Positions 35,857-43,632 of a stretch of 64,000 bases of DNA are shown one piece after another; positions within the stretch are counted from its first letter, which is position 1; the number at the start of each line of letters is the position of its first letter. Under the pieces are notes generated by a model, which saw nothing but the letters and a program-made list of their open reading frames with translations, was not told the origin of the DNA and did no database searches. Position numbers and translations under genes: made by a program. The stretch is from assembly GCF_037327425.1 (NCBI RefSeq), contig NZ_CP147846.1:3968001-4032000 (forward strand), in the 5' to 3' direction. This stretch comes from Rhodococcus sovatensis. Its GTDB lineage: Bacteria > Actinomycetota > Actinomycetes > Mycobacteriales > Mycobacteriaceae.

Positions 35857-35970
35857 GCCCAGTGATGTAAGGGCCTCCAGCCCCAGTGGCGCGGTTAAGT
35901 GCACTCCATGACACTTAACCGCGCCACTGGCGGCGGAGCCGCCCCGTGCCTTCGGCGGCGGAGCCGCCAG
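35857..35970 (+). repeat. Modular palindromic repeat, copy 3 (perfect core)
   Basis: Arms CAGTGGCGCGGTTAAGTG (35884-35901) and CACTTAACCGCGCCACTG (35912-35929) are perfect 18-bp reverse complements around a 10-bp loop. GGCCTCCGGCC precedes; two copies of GGCGGCGGAGCCGCC-type modules follow. It lies between the converging ends of the LLM gene and cyp125. Confidence 0.9.
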
Positions 35971-35983
35971 TGGCGAACAAGAG

Positions 35984-37252
35984 CTAGTGTTGGACCGGGC
36001 ACTTACCGGTGTAGTCGACCTGGAACTCCTTGACCCCGTTGAGCCAACCCGATCGCAGCCGACGCGGATCGCCGAGCCTGGAGATATCGGGTATGTGGTC
36101 GGCGATCGCATTGAACATCAAATTGATCTCCATGCGAGCAAGATTCGCACCGATGCAGTAGTGCGCACCGTGACCGCCGAATCCTACGTGCGGGTTGGGG
36201 TTTCGCAGGATATCGAACTTGTACGGATCCTCGAATACTTCGTCGTCGAAGTTGGCAGAGCTGTAGAACATCGCCACTCGCTGACCGGCCTGGATCGTCG
36301 TACCCCCGAGGTCGAAGTCCTCCTTGGCCGTCCGCTGAAAAGCGACGATCGGAGTTGCGTACCGCACGATCTCGTCGGCGGTGGTGTCCGGACGCTCCTT
36401 CTTGTACAGCTCCCACTGCTCCGGATTGTCCATGAAGGCGGCCATCCCGTGAGTGATCGCGTTGCGGGTCGTCTCGTTGCCGGCCACCGCCAGGATGATG
36501 ACGAAGAACCCGAATTCCTCCGGGGCCATGTGGTCACCGTCGATATCGGCGTTGATGAGGGTGGTGATGATGTCGTCTTTCGGGCACTTACGTCGCTCGT
36601 CGGCCATCTGATAGGCGTAGCCAAGGATTTGGGTGGACGCCTCGACCGGGTCGATGTCGAATTCCGGGTCGTCGTAGGACGTCATCTCGTTGGACCAGTC
36701 GAAGATCTTCTGTCGATCTTCCTGGGGAATGCCGATCAGGTCTGCGATCGCCTGCAGCGGCAGCTCCGATGCGATCTCGGTGACGAAGTCACCCGTGGCG
36801 TTCTTCGCGGCATTCTTCACGATCTCGTTCGCACGCCGCTCCAACTCCTCGCGCAAGCCGTTGATCGCCTTGGGAGTGAAGCCCTTGGACACCAGCTTTC
36901 GCGTCTTCGTGTGCTGCGGCGCATCCTGATTGAGCATCACGAAGCGTTGAAGCTCGACCTGTTCGCGGGTGATGTCGTCGTTGAACCGTGGCAGCGCGGT
37001 GTTCTCAAAGCTCGAGAACACGTCGCTGCGCTTGGAGATCTCCTTGATGTCGGCGTGCTTGGTGACCACCCAGTATCCGTCGTCGTCGAAGCCGCCGACA
37101 GTCGGTGGTTGCGGACACCACCAGATCGGTGCCGTCTTACGGAGCTCCGCGAACTCTTCGACCGGTATCCGTTGTTCGTAGATGCCCGGATCAGTGGGGT
37201 CGAAGCCCTCGGGCAGATCGGGACGCGCAACGTCCTGGTGTACATCTGTCAC
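35984..37252 (-). CDS. cyp125: Cytochrome P450 CYP125 (steroid C26/C27 monooxygenase)
   Basis: This 422-aa P450 oxidises the terminal methyl of the cholesterol side chain, the first step of its degradation. It has the I-helix AVAGNETTRN, ExxR in the K-helix region, and the heme-Cys loop FGGHGAHYCIGANLA near the C-terminus. The N-terminal DLPEGFDPTDPGIYEQRIP is typical of CYP125. GTG 37252 is preferred because AGGAG lies seven bases upstream. A KstR box (37317-37330) lies before it, divergent from fadA5. Repeat copy 3 follows its stop. Confidence 0.93.
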   Translation of the reverse strand: MTDVHQDVARPDLPEGFDPTDPGIYEQRIPVEEFAELRKTAPIWWCPQPPTVGGFDDDGYWVVTKHADIKEISKRSDVFSSFENTALPRFNDDITREQVELQRFVMLNQDAPQHTKTRKLVSKGFTPKAINGLREELERRANEIVKNAAKNATGDFVTEIASELPLQAIADLIGIPQEDRQKIFDWSNEMTSYDDPEFDIDPVEASTQILGYAYQMADERRKCPKDDIITTLINADIDGDHMAPEEFGFFVIILAVAGNETTRNAITHGMAAFMDNPEQWELYKKERPDTTADEIVRYATPIVAFQRTAKEDFDLGGTTIQAGQRVAMFYSSANFDDEVFEDPYKFDILRNPNPHVGFGGHGAHYCIGANLARMEINLMFNAIADHIPDISRLGDPRRLRSGWLNGVKEFQVDYTGKCPVQH

Positions 37253-37316
37253 TGGGTTCTCCTGACAGTCTTTTCGGTCACTCCGCAAGCCGGACCAGGC
37301 TAGGGGCGAACAGTTG

Positions 37317-37330
37317 TGGAACACGTTCTA
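37317..37330. promoter_or_regulatory. KstR operator for cyp125
   Basis: TGGAACACGTTCTA matches TNNAACNNGTTNNA. It lies 64 bases upstream of the cyp125 start and faces away from the second box at 37386, which serves fadA5. Confidence 0.87.
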
Positions 37331-37385
37331 GATTCATTCAAGCACAACCCCGCCTCACTGGGAAGGCAATCACTTGCCATCTTTC

Positions 37386-37399
37386 GAGAACATGTTCTA
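37386..37399. promoter_or_regulatory. KstR operator for fadA5
   Basis: GAGAACATGTTCTA keeps the AAC-NN-GTT core with G instead of T at the first position. It lies 29 bases before the fadA5 GTG. The cyp125 box lies 55 bases further upstream. Confidence 0.8.
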
Positions 37400-37428
37400 C
37401 TTTCATGGTGACTAGAAAGGAGCCCACC

Positions 37429-38559
37429 GTGGGCAATCCCGTCATCGTCGAAGCAGTGCGCACTCCCATCGGCAAGCGAGGAGGCTGGTTGTCCGGACTC
37501 CATGCCGCCGAGTTACTGGGTGTCGTCCAACGTGGCGCAATCGATCGGCTCGGGATCGCCGCCGAGGATGTCGAGCAGGTAATCGGCGGGTGCGTCACCC
37601 AGGCGGGCGAACAATCCAACAACATCACCCGGACAGCCTGGCTTCACGCGGGTCTACCGTGGCAAAGCGGATGTATGACGGTCGACGCCCAGTGCGGCTC
37701 GGCGCAGCAGGCCAATCACCTTGTGGCCGGCCTCATCTCCATCGGCGCGATCGACGCCGGCATGGCCTGCGGAGTCGAGGCGATGAGTCGTGTGCCGTTG
37801 GGCGCCAACGTCGGCGAGAACGCAGGTCCACGACGCCCCGACTCGTGGGACATCGACCTCCCGAATCAGTTCGAAGCGGCCGAACGCATTGCCCGACGCC
37901 GCGGCCTGAGCCGCGCGGACCTGGAGTCCCTCGGAGTCAGATCGCAAGCGTTCGCGAAACGGGCGTGGGACGAGGGCCGGTTCGACCGCGAGGTAATTCC
38001 AACCCGGGTAGGCGACGAGGTCGTCACACGGGATCAAGGACTCCGCGATACCACCGCCGAATCGCTGGCGCGATTGAAGCCCGTCATGGAGGACGGTCTC
38101 CACACCGCCGGAACATCCTCGCAGATATCCGACGGCGCCGCCGCCGTGATTTTGATGGACGAGGACCGCGCCCGAGCGCTGGGATACATCCCGCGAGCTC
38201 GGATCGTCTCGCAGTGCTTGGTCGGCGCCGAACCCGAGTTCCATCTGGACGGTCCGGTACAGGCAACAACTCGCGTATTGGAGCAGAGCGGCATGAAGAT
38301 CGGGGACCTCGATCTCTTCGAAGTGAACGAAGCGTTCGCATCGGTTCCGCTGTCCTGGGCGTCGGTACACAAGCCCGATATGGACAAGGTCAACGTCAAT
38401 GGTGGCGCACTCGCGATCGGGCATCCCGTCGGCAGTACCGGGTCGAGATTGATCACCTCTGCTCTATACGAGCTCGAACGGCGCGACGCCTCGACCGCGT
38501 TGATCACGATGTGTGCGGGTGGCGCGCTGTCCACCGGCACGATCATCGAGCGAATCTAG
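37429..38559 (+). CDS. fadA5: Steroid thiolase FadA5
   Basis: This 376-aa thiolase removes acetyl-CoA from 3-ketoacyl-CoA intermediates of the cholesterol side chain. It has the nucleophile Cys in DAQCGSAQQ (Cys 89), NEAFAS, NVNGGALAIGHPVG (catalytic His) and ITMCAGGALSTG (second Cys). GTG 37429 with AAAGGAG before it is chosen. It is divergent from cyp125 across two KstR boxes. The order cyp125-fadA5 matches Rv3545c-Rv3546 of M. tuberculosis. Confidence 0.93.
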   Translation: MGNPVIVEAVRTPIGKRGGWLSGLHAAELLGVVQRGAIDRLGIAAEDVEQVIGGCVTQAGEQSNNITRTAWLHAGLPWQSGCMTVDAQCGSAQQANHLVAGLISIGAIDAGMACGVEAMSRVPLGANVGENAGPRRPDSWDIDLPNQFEAAERIARRRGLSRADLESLGVRSQAFAKRAWDEGRFDREVIPTRVGDEVVTRDQGLRDTTAESLARLKPVMEDGLHTAGTSSQISDGAAAVILMDEDRARALGYIPRARIVSQCLVGAEPEFHLDGPVQATTRVLEQSGMKIGDLDLFEVNEAFASVPLSWASVHKPDMDKVNVNGGALAIGHPVGSTGSRLITSALYELERRDASTALITMCAGGALSTGTIIERI

Positions 38560-39230
38560 GCGTCGCCGACCACTATGTCGGTCTCGTCGGGGATCAAGCG
38601 TGGTTCCCAGGTGTCGGTGACGAGGAAGCCGTCGGGAGTGAAGATCGCATCAGGATCCGGGTCGACAAGCACGGGAAACGAAGTTTCGACGCATACGTCG
38701 ATGTTCTGAACGAGTCTCCCCTGCTCGCAGGTATATCGCGTCCCGACACGAGCGGACCGCGAGTCGAGCGCCCACGTTGCGCCGATGAAGATTCGGGGCA
38801 CCCCGTGGTCGTCGACCATCGAGACCGATCCATCGCGTTCGACTCGGACACTCCATCCGGCCGGGAGTTCGGTGTCGAATTCGAATCTGCTCGGCGCCGA
38901 GGCGTCGAGCATGTTGATCATCAGGAGCGCACCTTGCTCGGCGCTGCGCCACGGCACGATGACCTCGAAGTGGTCACCGGGGTAGAACATCGATCCGAAG
39001 GGGCCGGGCACGCCGCGACCGAGTTGCTGCGCACAACTCAGCCGCAGTCGGACTGACGGTTCATCGTCTACCAGCCCGGCAACCTCGTCCGACAGTTCGA
39101 TCCACTCGGTCGGAAGCATCGGTTCGCGTTCGTCGCACGGCGCGTAGGACAGAACTGCCCGCACTAGGGGGGACACGACCTCGATCCCACCACCACCGGT
39201 TTCGAACGTTCGACGGCGATTGTCGTTCAT
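38556..39230 (-). CDS. Conserved hypothetical protein
   Basis: This 224-aa soluble protein has no signal peptide or membrane helix. It is acidic and beta-rich, with segments VSPLVRAVLSYAPCDER, MFYPGDHFEVIVPW and FELDTELPAGWSVRVERDGS (as FEFDTELPAGWSV). I do not recognise a family. Its stop overlaps the fadA5 stop by 4 bp on the opposite strand, so it is not part of the KstR operon. ATG 39230 is the likely start; the frame stays open to 39272. Confidence 0.6.
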   Translation of the reverse strand: MNDNRRRTFETGGGGIEVVSPLVRAVLSYAPCDEREPMLPTEWIELSDEVAGLVDDEPSVRLRLSCAQQLGRGVPGPFGSMFYPGDHFEVIVPWRSAEQGALLMINMLDASAPSRFEFDTELPAGWSVRVERDGSVSMVDDHGVPRIFIGATWALDSRSARVGTRYTCEQGRLVQNIDVCVETSFPVLVDPDPDAIFTPDGFLVTDTWEPRLIPDETDIVVGDA

Positions 39231-39598
39231 GAGCACCCCCGCATCCCATTTCGCCACACCACAGAAAGCCATTCATCGACAGCCACTCGCCGAAAGCCTC
39301 TGTCGGGACAGCCGCTTTTCACCCACCAGTAGACCGGAAGGGCTAACTTTCAGCAACCGCACAGAAGGACCGAATCTGCTCGACGCCCTGCGTGTCGGTC
39401 GGGCGAATGACGCGTCGAGCCCGAAAACAGGCCGACCGGTCGACCTACTCGCGGATGCGGGAGCACAAACGGCCCGCGTGGCCCCCTTGGCGGGTCGAAC
39501 CAACCGGCCACCGCCGAATATGGTTACCTACTCGTTATCATTCCCGGGTCAACATGAGTACGGCTCGGGTGGACCGAGAAGGGTGCCAGTAGATCCCG
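39231..39598. other. Gene-free intergenic stretch before the EspR-like gene
   Basis: I see no gene in these 368 bases between divergent starts. The frame that runs through it (from 39220) has poor codon positions and becomes a shadow of the EspR-like gene. A more AT-rich spot near 39520-39560 (GGTTACCTACTCGTTATC) could hold the promoter of the EspR-like gene. No inverted repeat of note was found. Confidence 0.5.
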
Positions 39599-40018
39599 AT
39601 GCCTGCAGACTTCGCCTCGCGGCTGAACACGCTGTTCGACAAGGTGCACCCACCCGGCCGCAAGCCCCATACCAACGCCGAGGTAGCCGAGGCTTTGGCC
39701 GAGGGCGGATACCAGATTTCGAAACCGTACATTTCGCAGCTGCGCTCCGGGCAGAGGACGAACCCGTCGGAGGAGACCGTCGCGGCACTCGCGCGATTCT
39801 TCAAGGTCAAGCCCGACTACTTTTTCGACGACATCTACGCCGCGCAGATCGAGACGGATCTCGAACTCGTGACTCAGCTGCAAGGCTACGGCCTTCGGCG
39901 GCTGTCGACTCGCGCGTTCGATCTGTCCGAGGAATCGCAGAATCTTCTCAGTTCGATGGCCGAAAAACTACGCGCAAGCGAAGGATTGCCGGAGGTCCCC
40001 CCCGACAGCACTAGGTGA
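39599..40018 (+). CDS. EspR-like XRE-family DNA-binding protein
   Basis: This 139-aa protein has an N-terminal Xre-type helix-turn-helix (ADFASRLNTLFDKVHPPGR, then NAEVAEALAEGGYQISKPYISQLRSGQRTNPS) and a C-terminal helical dimer domain. The pattern LFDxVxPPGRxPHT...SQLRSGxRTNPS is that of M. tuberculosis EspR, a nucleoid-associated regulator of ESX-1 and cell-wall genes. It is the same length class. The C-terminal half has diverged. The next gene, mraY, is on the same strand 178 bp downstream. Confidence 0.83.
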   Translation: MPADFASRLNTLFDKVHPPGRKPHTNAEVAEALAEGGYQISKPYISQLRSGQRTNPSEETVAALARFFKVKPDYFFDDIYAAQIETDLELVTQLQGYGLRRLSTRAFDLSEESQNLLSSMAEKLRASEGLPEVPPDSTR

Positions 40019-40181
40019 GTTCTGGCGCCATCGCGCAATAGCCACGCGATAGCCCACGGCCTTTGAACTCCGCCGCCGGTCACGGGTCGACTACCTTTTA
40101 GTCGGATCGAAAGCGACAGCGGTCGGTGTTTGGCACAGTGTCGCGGGAGACACCGAACACGAGCAGGGGGAGAACGAGAAA

Positions 40182-40199
40182 ATGGATTCGCCGCGGTGA
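40182..40199 (+). other. Possible 5-codon leader overlapping the mraY start
   Basis: An ATG with GGGGGAG about nine bases upstream begins a five-codon frame (M-D-S-P-R) that ends with TGA overlapping the mraY GTG at 40196 (GTGA). It could load ribosomes for coupled initiation at mraY, or it could be a chance frame. Confidence 0.35.
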
Positions 40200-41272
40200 T
40201 CTTGATCCTGTCGGCCGGCGGTGTCGCATTTTTAGTGTCCATTCTCCTGACGCCGCTCCTGATCAAGCAGTTTTCACAGCAGGGACTTGGCCAAGAAATT
40301 CGGCTGGAAGGTCCTGCGAGCCATCAGTCGAAGCGCGGAACTCCGACAATGGGCGGCATCGCCATCCTCGCCGCGCTGTGGCTCGGCTATGGCGGCGCTC
40401 ACGTGCTCGGTATCCGCTACGACGTCGACGGCCCCTCGGCGTCGGCGCTTCTGGTGCTCGGACTGACAACCGCCCTCGGTCTCGTCGGGTTTGCGGACGA
40501 TTACGTCAAACTGACGAAGAACCGAAGCCTGGGCCTCACCGCCAAGGCGAAGTACGCCGGACAGATAACTGCAGCAGTCGTTTTCGCGGTCCTAGTGCTG
40601 CGGTTTCCGAACAATGGTGGTGTCACACCTGGAAGCAGGCATCTGTCGTACGTGCGAGACTTGGCGATCGCGTACATGCCGACACTCGTTTTCGTGGGAT
40701 TCTGCTGCATCCTGATCGTGTCGTGGTCCAACGCCGTCAACCTCACCGACGGCCTCGACGGCCTCGCTGCCGGTTCGATGTCCCTCGCGCTGGGCGCCTA
40801 CACCGTCATCACCTTCTGGCAGTATCGGCAATCCTGTTCGGCAGACCCACGACTGGGTTGCTACGACGTCCGCGATCCATTCGATCTTGCTCTGGTGTGC
40901 GCGTCGGCGGCCGGAGCCTGTATCGGATTTTTGTGGTGGAACGCCGCGCCGGCGAAAATATTCATGGGTGACACCGGTTCACTCGCGCTGGGCGGCTTGC
41001 TCGCAGGATTGTCACTCGTCACCAAGACCGAGCTGCTCGCGGTGGTGATCGGCGCTCTGTTCGTCGCCGAGATTTCCTCGGTGGTCATTCAGGTTGCGGT
41101 ATTCAGGACCAACGGAGTTCGCGTGTTTCGAATGGCGCCCATCCATCACCACTTCGAATTGGCGAGCTGGCCCGAGACCACCGTCATCATCCGACTGTGG
41201 CTGCTTGCAGCCATCGCATCGGCACTCGGCATGGCCCTGTTCTACAGCGAGTACCTCGCCGCGGTGGGCTGA
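40196..41272 (+). CDS. mraY: Phospho-N-acetylmuramoyl-pentapeptide transferase (MraY-type)
   Basis: This 358-aa membrane enzyme transfers phospho-MurNAc-pentapeptide to undecaprenyl phosphate, making lipid I. About ten membrane helices carry the MraY signatures: KRGTPTMGG, GFADDYVKL (Mg-site Asp pair), NAVNLTDGLDGLAAG, FMGDTGSLALGG and APIHHHFEL. All catalytic residues are visible. It is isolated here, away from any division or cell-wall cluster, so it may be a second copy. GTG 40196 is chosen; it is overlapped by a short leader frame with a strong ribosome site. Confidence 0.88.
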   Translation: MILILSAGGVAFLVSILLTPLLIKQFSQQGLGQEIRLEGPASHQSKRGTPTMGGIAILAALWLGYGGAHVLGIRYDVDGPSASALLVLGLTTALGLVGFADDYVKLTKNRSLGLTAKAKYAGQITAAVVFAVLVLRFPNNGGVTPGSRHLSYVRDLAIAYMPTLVFVGFCCILIVSWSNAVNLTDGLDGLAAGSMSLALGAYTVITFWQYRQSCSADPRLGCYDVRDPFDLALVCASAAGACIGFLWWNAAPAKIFMGDTGSLALGGLLAGLSLVTKTELLAVVIGALFVAEISSVVIQVAVFRTNGVRVFRMAPIHHHFELASWPETTVIIRLWLLAAIASALGMALFYSEYLAAVG

Positions 41273-41275
41273 CTG

Positions 41276-41551
41276 TCAGGGTGTTGCTTTCGCTGCGATC
41301 CGCGCCTGAACTTCCGGTCTGCGGAGCGGCGGAACCGTCGGCGGAGGCTGCCTGCGCTCCGGGAGTGCGTCCAGCAATCGATGGGTCGTCGCGGTCACTT
41401 CGGCGACGGCGATCTCGAAGGCATCACGAGTCGCGTCGGATGTCTTCTGAACACCGCTGATCTTGCGCACGTATTGCCTCGCGGCGGCTTCGATCTCCTC
41501 GTCTGTGGCGTGCGGTTCGAGCCCGCGCAGGGTGGTGATGTTTCGGCACAT
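41276..41551 (-). CDS. DUF2277 family protein
   Basis: This 91-aa protein starts MCRNITTLRGLEPHATDEEIEAAA (as MCRN-ITTLRGLEP-HATDEEIEAAA) and contains QYVRKISG, which fits DUF2277 well. The Cys-Arg-Asn N-terminus is invariant in the family as I know it. Function is unknown. It ends 3 bp after the converging mraY stop and lies 22 bp downstream of the TetR gene on the same strand. The Pro-rich tail is variable. Confidence 0.8.
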   Translation of the reverse strand: MCRNITTLRGLEPHATDEEIEAAARQYVRKISGVQKTSDATRDAFEIAVAEVTATTHRLLDALPERRQPPPTVPPLRRPEVQARIAAKATP

Positions 41552-41572
41552 GCCGCCACGATAGTCCCTCCC

Positions 41573-42148
41573 TCACGTCTCGAGCAGCCCCTCGAGCGCA
41601 CGAAGACACAGGTCTCTGACGTCGGCCTCCGTGATCGACTTACGATCCAACCAATCCATGCACACCGCCCGAACGAACGAGACCCACCCACGAAGCGCCG
41701 TCTTGGTGATTTCGTCCTCGCGCACTCCGGCAGGCAACGCGGCCAGAATGCGTTCTTGCTGCACTTCGAGCTCTGCAGTCAAGATCGCCTGAATTTCCGC
41801 GTCACCCAGCATCGCTCCCCGATTGATCGCCCGCACTCCGTGTTCGTGTTCGACCGTGTATCGGATGTAGGCGTCGAGACCCGCGGCGACCTGTTCAGTG
41901 ACCGGCAGTGACGTGTCGGGTGCCGTGATGTCGAGAATCCGCGCGGACTCCACCTTCATGATCTCCGCGAAGAAATCGCGTTTCGACGCGAAGTAGTGGT
42001 ACATCAACCCGCGGGAGACTCCCGCGAGGTCGGCGACCTCCTCGATCCAGACGTCCTCGTACGGCCTGTCGGCGAACAGGCGAGAACCGATGTCGAGGAG
42101 CTGAGTCCTTCGCGCGTCCGGCGACAAGCGTTTTCGGGGGCTGGTCAT
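41573..42148 (-). CDS. TetR-family regulator next to a CYP102-like P450
   Basis: This 191-aa TetR protein has the N-terminal DNA-binding domain (RRTQLLDIGSRLFADRPYEDV, then EEVADLAGVSRGLMYHYFASK with the usual YHYF recognition helix) and an all-helical ligand domain. It is divergent from the CYP102-like gene; an inverted repeat of TTCAGTAACGAA-like half-sites (42192-42221) lies between. It probably represses the P450 and itself in response to a fatty acid or similar ligand. ATG 42148 is preferred; ATG 42172 is possible. Confidence 0.85.
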   Translation of the reverse strand: MTSPRKRLSPDARRTQLLDIGSRLFADRPYEDVWIEEVADLAGVSRGLMYHYFASKRDFFAEIMKVESARILDITAPDTSLPVTEQVAAGLDAYIRYTVEHEHGVRAINRGAMLGDAEIQAILTAELEVQQERILAALPAGVREDEITKTALRGWVSFVRAVCMDWLDRKSITEADVRDLCLRALEGLLET

Positions 42149-42175
42149 ATCCCGGCCAATGCTACTTGACATGGA

Positions 42176-42221
42176 TTCAGTAGCGAGTACGTTCGTTGTT
42201 GAATTGGCGTTCAGTAACGAA
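42176..42221. promoter_or_regulatory. Three TTCAGTAACGAA-like half-sites between TetR and P450 genes
   Basis: TTCGTTGTTGAA (42192-42203) and TTCAGTAACGAA (42210-42221) form an inverted repeat matching at 10 of 12 positions with a 6-bp spacer. A third half-site, TTCAGTAGCGA (42176-42186), lies as a direct repeat upstream. The position between divergent starts suits a TetR operator. Confidence 0.6.
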
Positions 42222-42234
42222 CGAAGAGGTTGAC

Positions 42235-43632
42235 ATGGTCACCGACGTCGCTCCCCGGACCTCGGCACTGCCGCATCCCCCGAGACGGTTGCCGTTTCTC
42301 GGCGATGTCGTAGGGGTGCACGCGTCGACACCCGTCCAGGATTCGATTGCCCTGTCCAGAGAGCTGGGCCCGATCTTCGAACGCGTCGTCCTGGGGCGTC
42401 GGTACGTCCTGGTGTCGGGCGCCGACCTGGCCGGCGAACTGTGTGACGAAGACAGGTTCGTCAAACACATTTCCCCCGCGATCGAGGGCCTCCGGTCCAT
42501 CGGCGGAGACGGCCTGTTCACTGCCCACTCGTACGAGCCGAACTGGCACAAGGCACACGATCTGCTGCGCCCCGCATTTGCCCAGAGCGCCATGCGTAGC
42601 TACCACCAAATCATGGTTGACGTCGCATCCGACCTCGTCGCGCACTGGAGAGCACACAGCACCGTCGACGTGTCTTCCGATATGACCAAACTGACTCTCG
42701 ATACGATCGGTCGAACCGGGTTCAGCTACTCCTTCGACTCGTTCACCCGGGACACCCCACACCCCTTCGTCGACGCCATGGTCGGGGTCCTCTCGCACAA
42801 CCAACGTCGCGAGATCATCCCGATACCGTGGCTCGCGAACATTGTGTTCCGCAAGGCAGACCGCACGAACGCGGAGAATCAGCGCTACCTCGCAGAGGTT
42901 CTCGACGACATCGTGAGAACCCGCCGCGACTCCGCCTCGCCGGCCGCCACCGGCACCTCCGATCTGCTCGACATCATGCTCGATGCCGCCCGTGATTCCA
43001 CGAATCCGAATGCGCTGAGCGAGATCAACATTCGGCACCAGATTCTGACCTTTCTCATTGCCGGCCACGAGACGACCTCGGGGGCGCTGTCCTTCGCTCT
43101 CTACTACCTCGCGCAGAATCCGCATATCCTCGACGCCGCCCGTGCAGAGGTCGACGAGGTATGGGGTTCCGACACACCTACCTTCGAAAAGGTTCCCAAG
43201 CTCAGACTCGTCCGACGCATCCTCGACGAGACGCTGCGCCTGTGGCCGACCGCGCCCGCATTCGCACGCGAGGCGCGGGAGGACACCGTGATCGGCGGAT
43301 TCCACGAGATGAAGAAGGGTGACTGGGCGTTCGTGCTCATTCCCGGACTGCACCGCGATCCGGTGTGGGGCGAGGACCCGGAGAAATTCGACCCCGACCG
43401 TTTCCTGTCGGCAGCCGTCCGAGCCCGTCCCGGGCATGTCTACAAGCCGTGGGGAACAGGCGAACGAGCGTGCATCGGAAGACAATTCGCCATTCACGAA
43501 GCCGTCTTGGTGATCGGGACGATCTTGCAACAGTTCGAGTTTTCCGCTGACCCGTCGTACCGACTGCAGATCGAGGAACGGCTGACACTGATGCCGAAGA
43601 ACTTCGAACTGTCCGTCTCAGTCCGGAAGTAG
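42235..43632 (+). CDS. Cytochrome P450, CYP102-like heme domain without fused reductase
   Basis: This 465-aa P450 resembles the heme part of Bacillus P450 BM3. It has the N-terminal LPFLGDVVGV, I-helix FLIAGHETTSG, ExxR (DETLR), PERF-like FDPDRF and the heme-Cys loop PWGTGERACIGRQFA. BM3-type enzymes hydroxylate fatty acids, but here no reductase domain follows, so separate electron-transfer proteins are needed. ATG 42235 has GAAGAGG before it. It is probably controlled by the divergent TetR, and its 3' end overlaps dinB by 15 bp on the opposite strand. Confidence 0.87.
   Translation: MVTDVAPRTSALPHPPRRLPFLGDVVGVHASTPVQDSIALSRELGPIFERVVLGRRYVLVSGADLAGELCDEDRFVKHISPAIEGLRSIGGDGLFTAHSYEPNWHKAHDLLRPAFAQSAMRSYHQIMVDVASDLVAHWRAHSTVDVSSDMTKLTLDTIGRTGFSYSFDSFTRDTPHPFVDAMVGVLSHNQRREIIPIPWLANIVFRKADRTNAENQRYLAEVLDDIVRTRRDSASPAATGTSDLLDIMLDAARDSTNPNALSEINIRHQILTFLIAGHETTSGALSFALYYLAQNPHILDAARAEVDEVWGSDTPTFEKVPKLRLVRRILDETLRLWPTAPAFAREAREDTVIGGFHEMKKGDWAFVLIPGLHRDPVWGEDPEKFDPDRFLSAAVRARPGHVYKPWGTGERACIGRQFAIHEAVLVIGTILQQFEFSADPSYRLQIEERLTLMPKNFELSVSVRK

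Noticed and set aside
39220..40014. 264-codon frame through the gap before the EspR-like gene
   Set aside because: It overlaps the EspR-like gene in another frame; codon positions are poor and no domain is seen.
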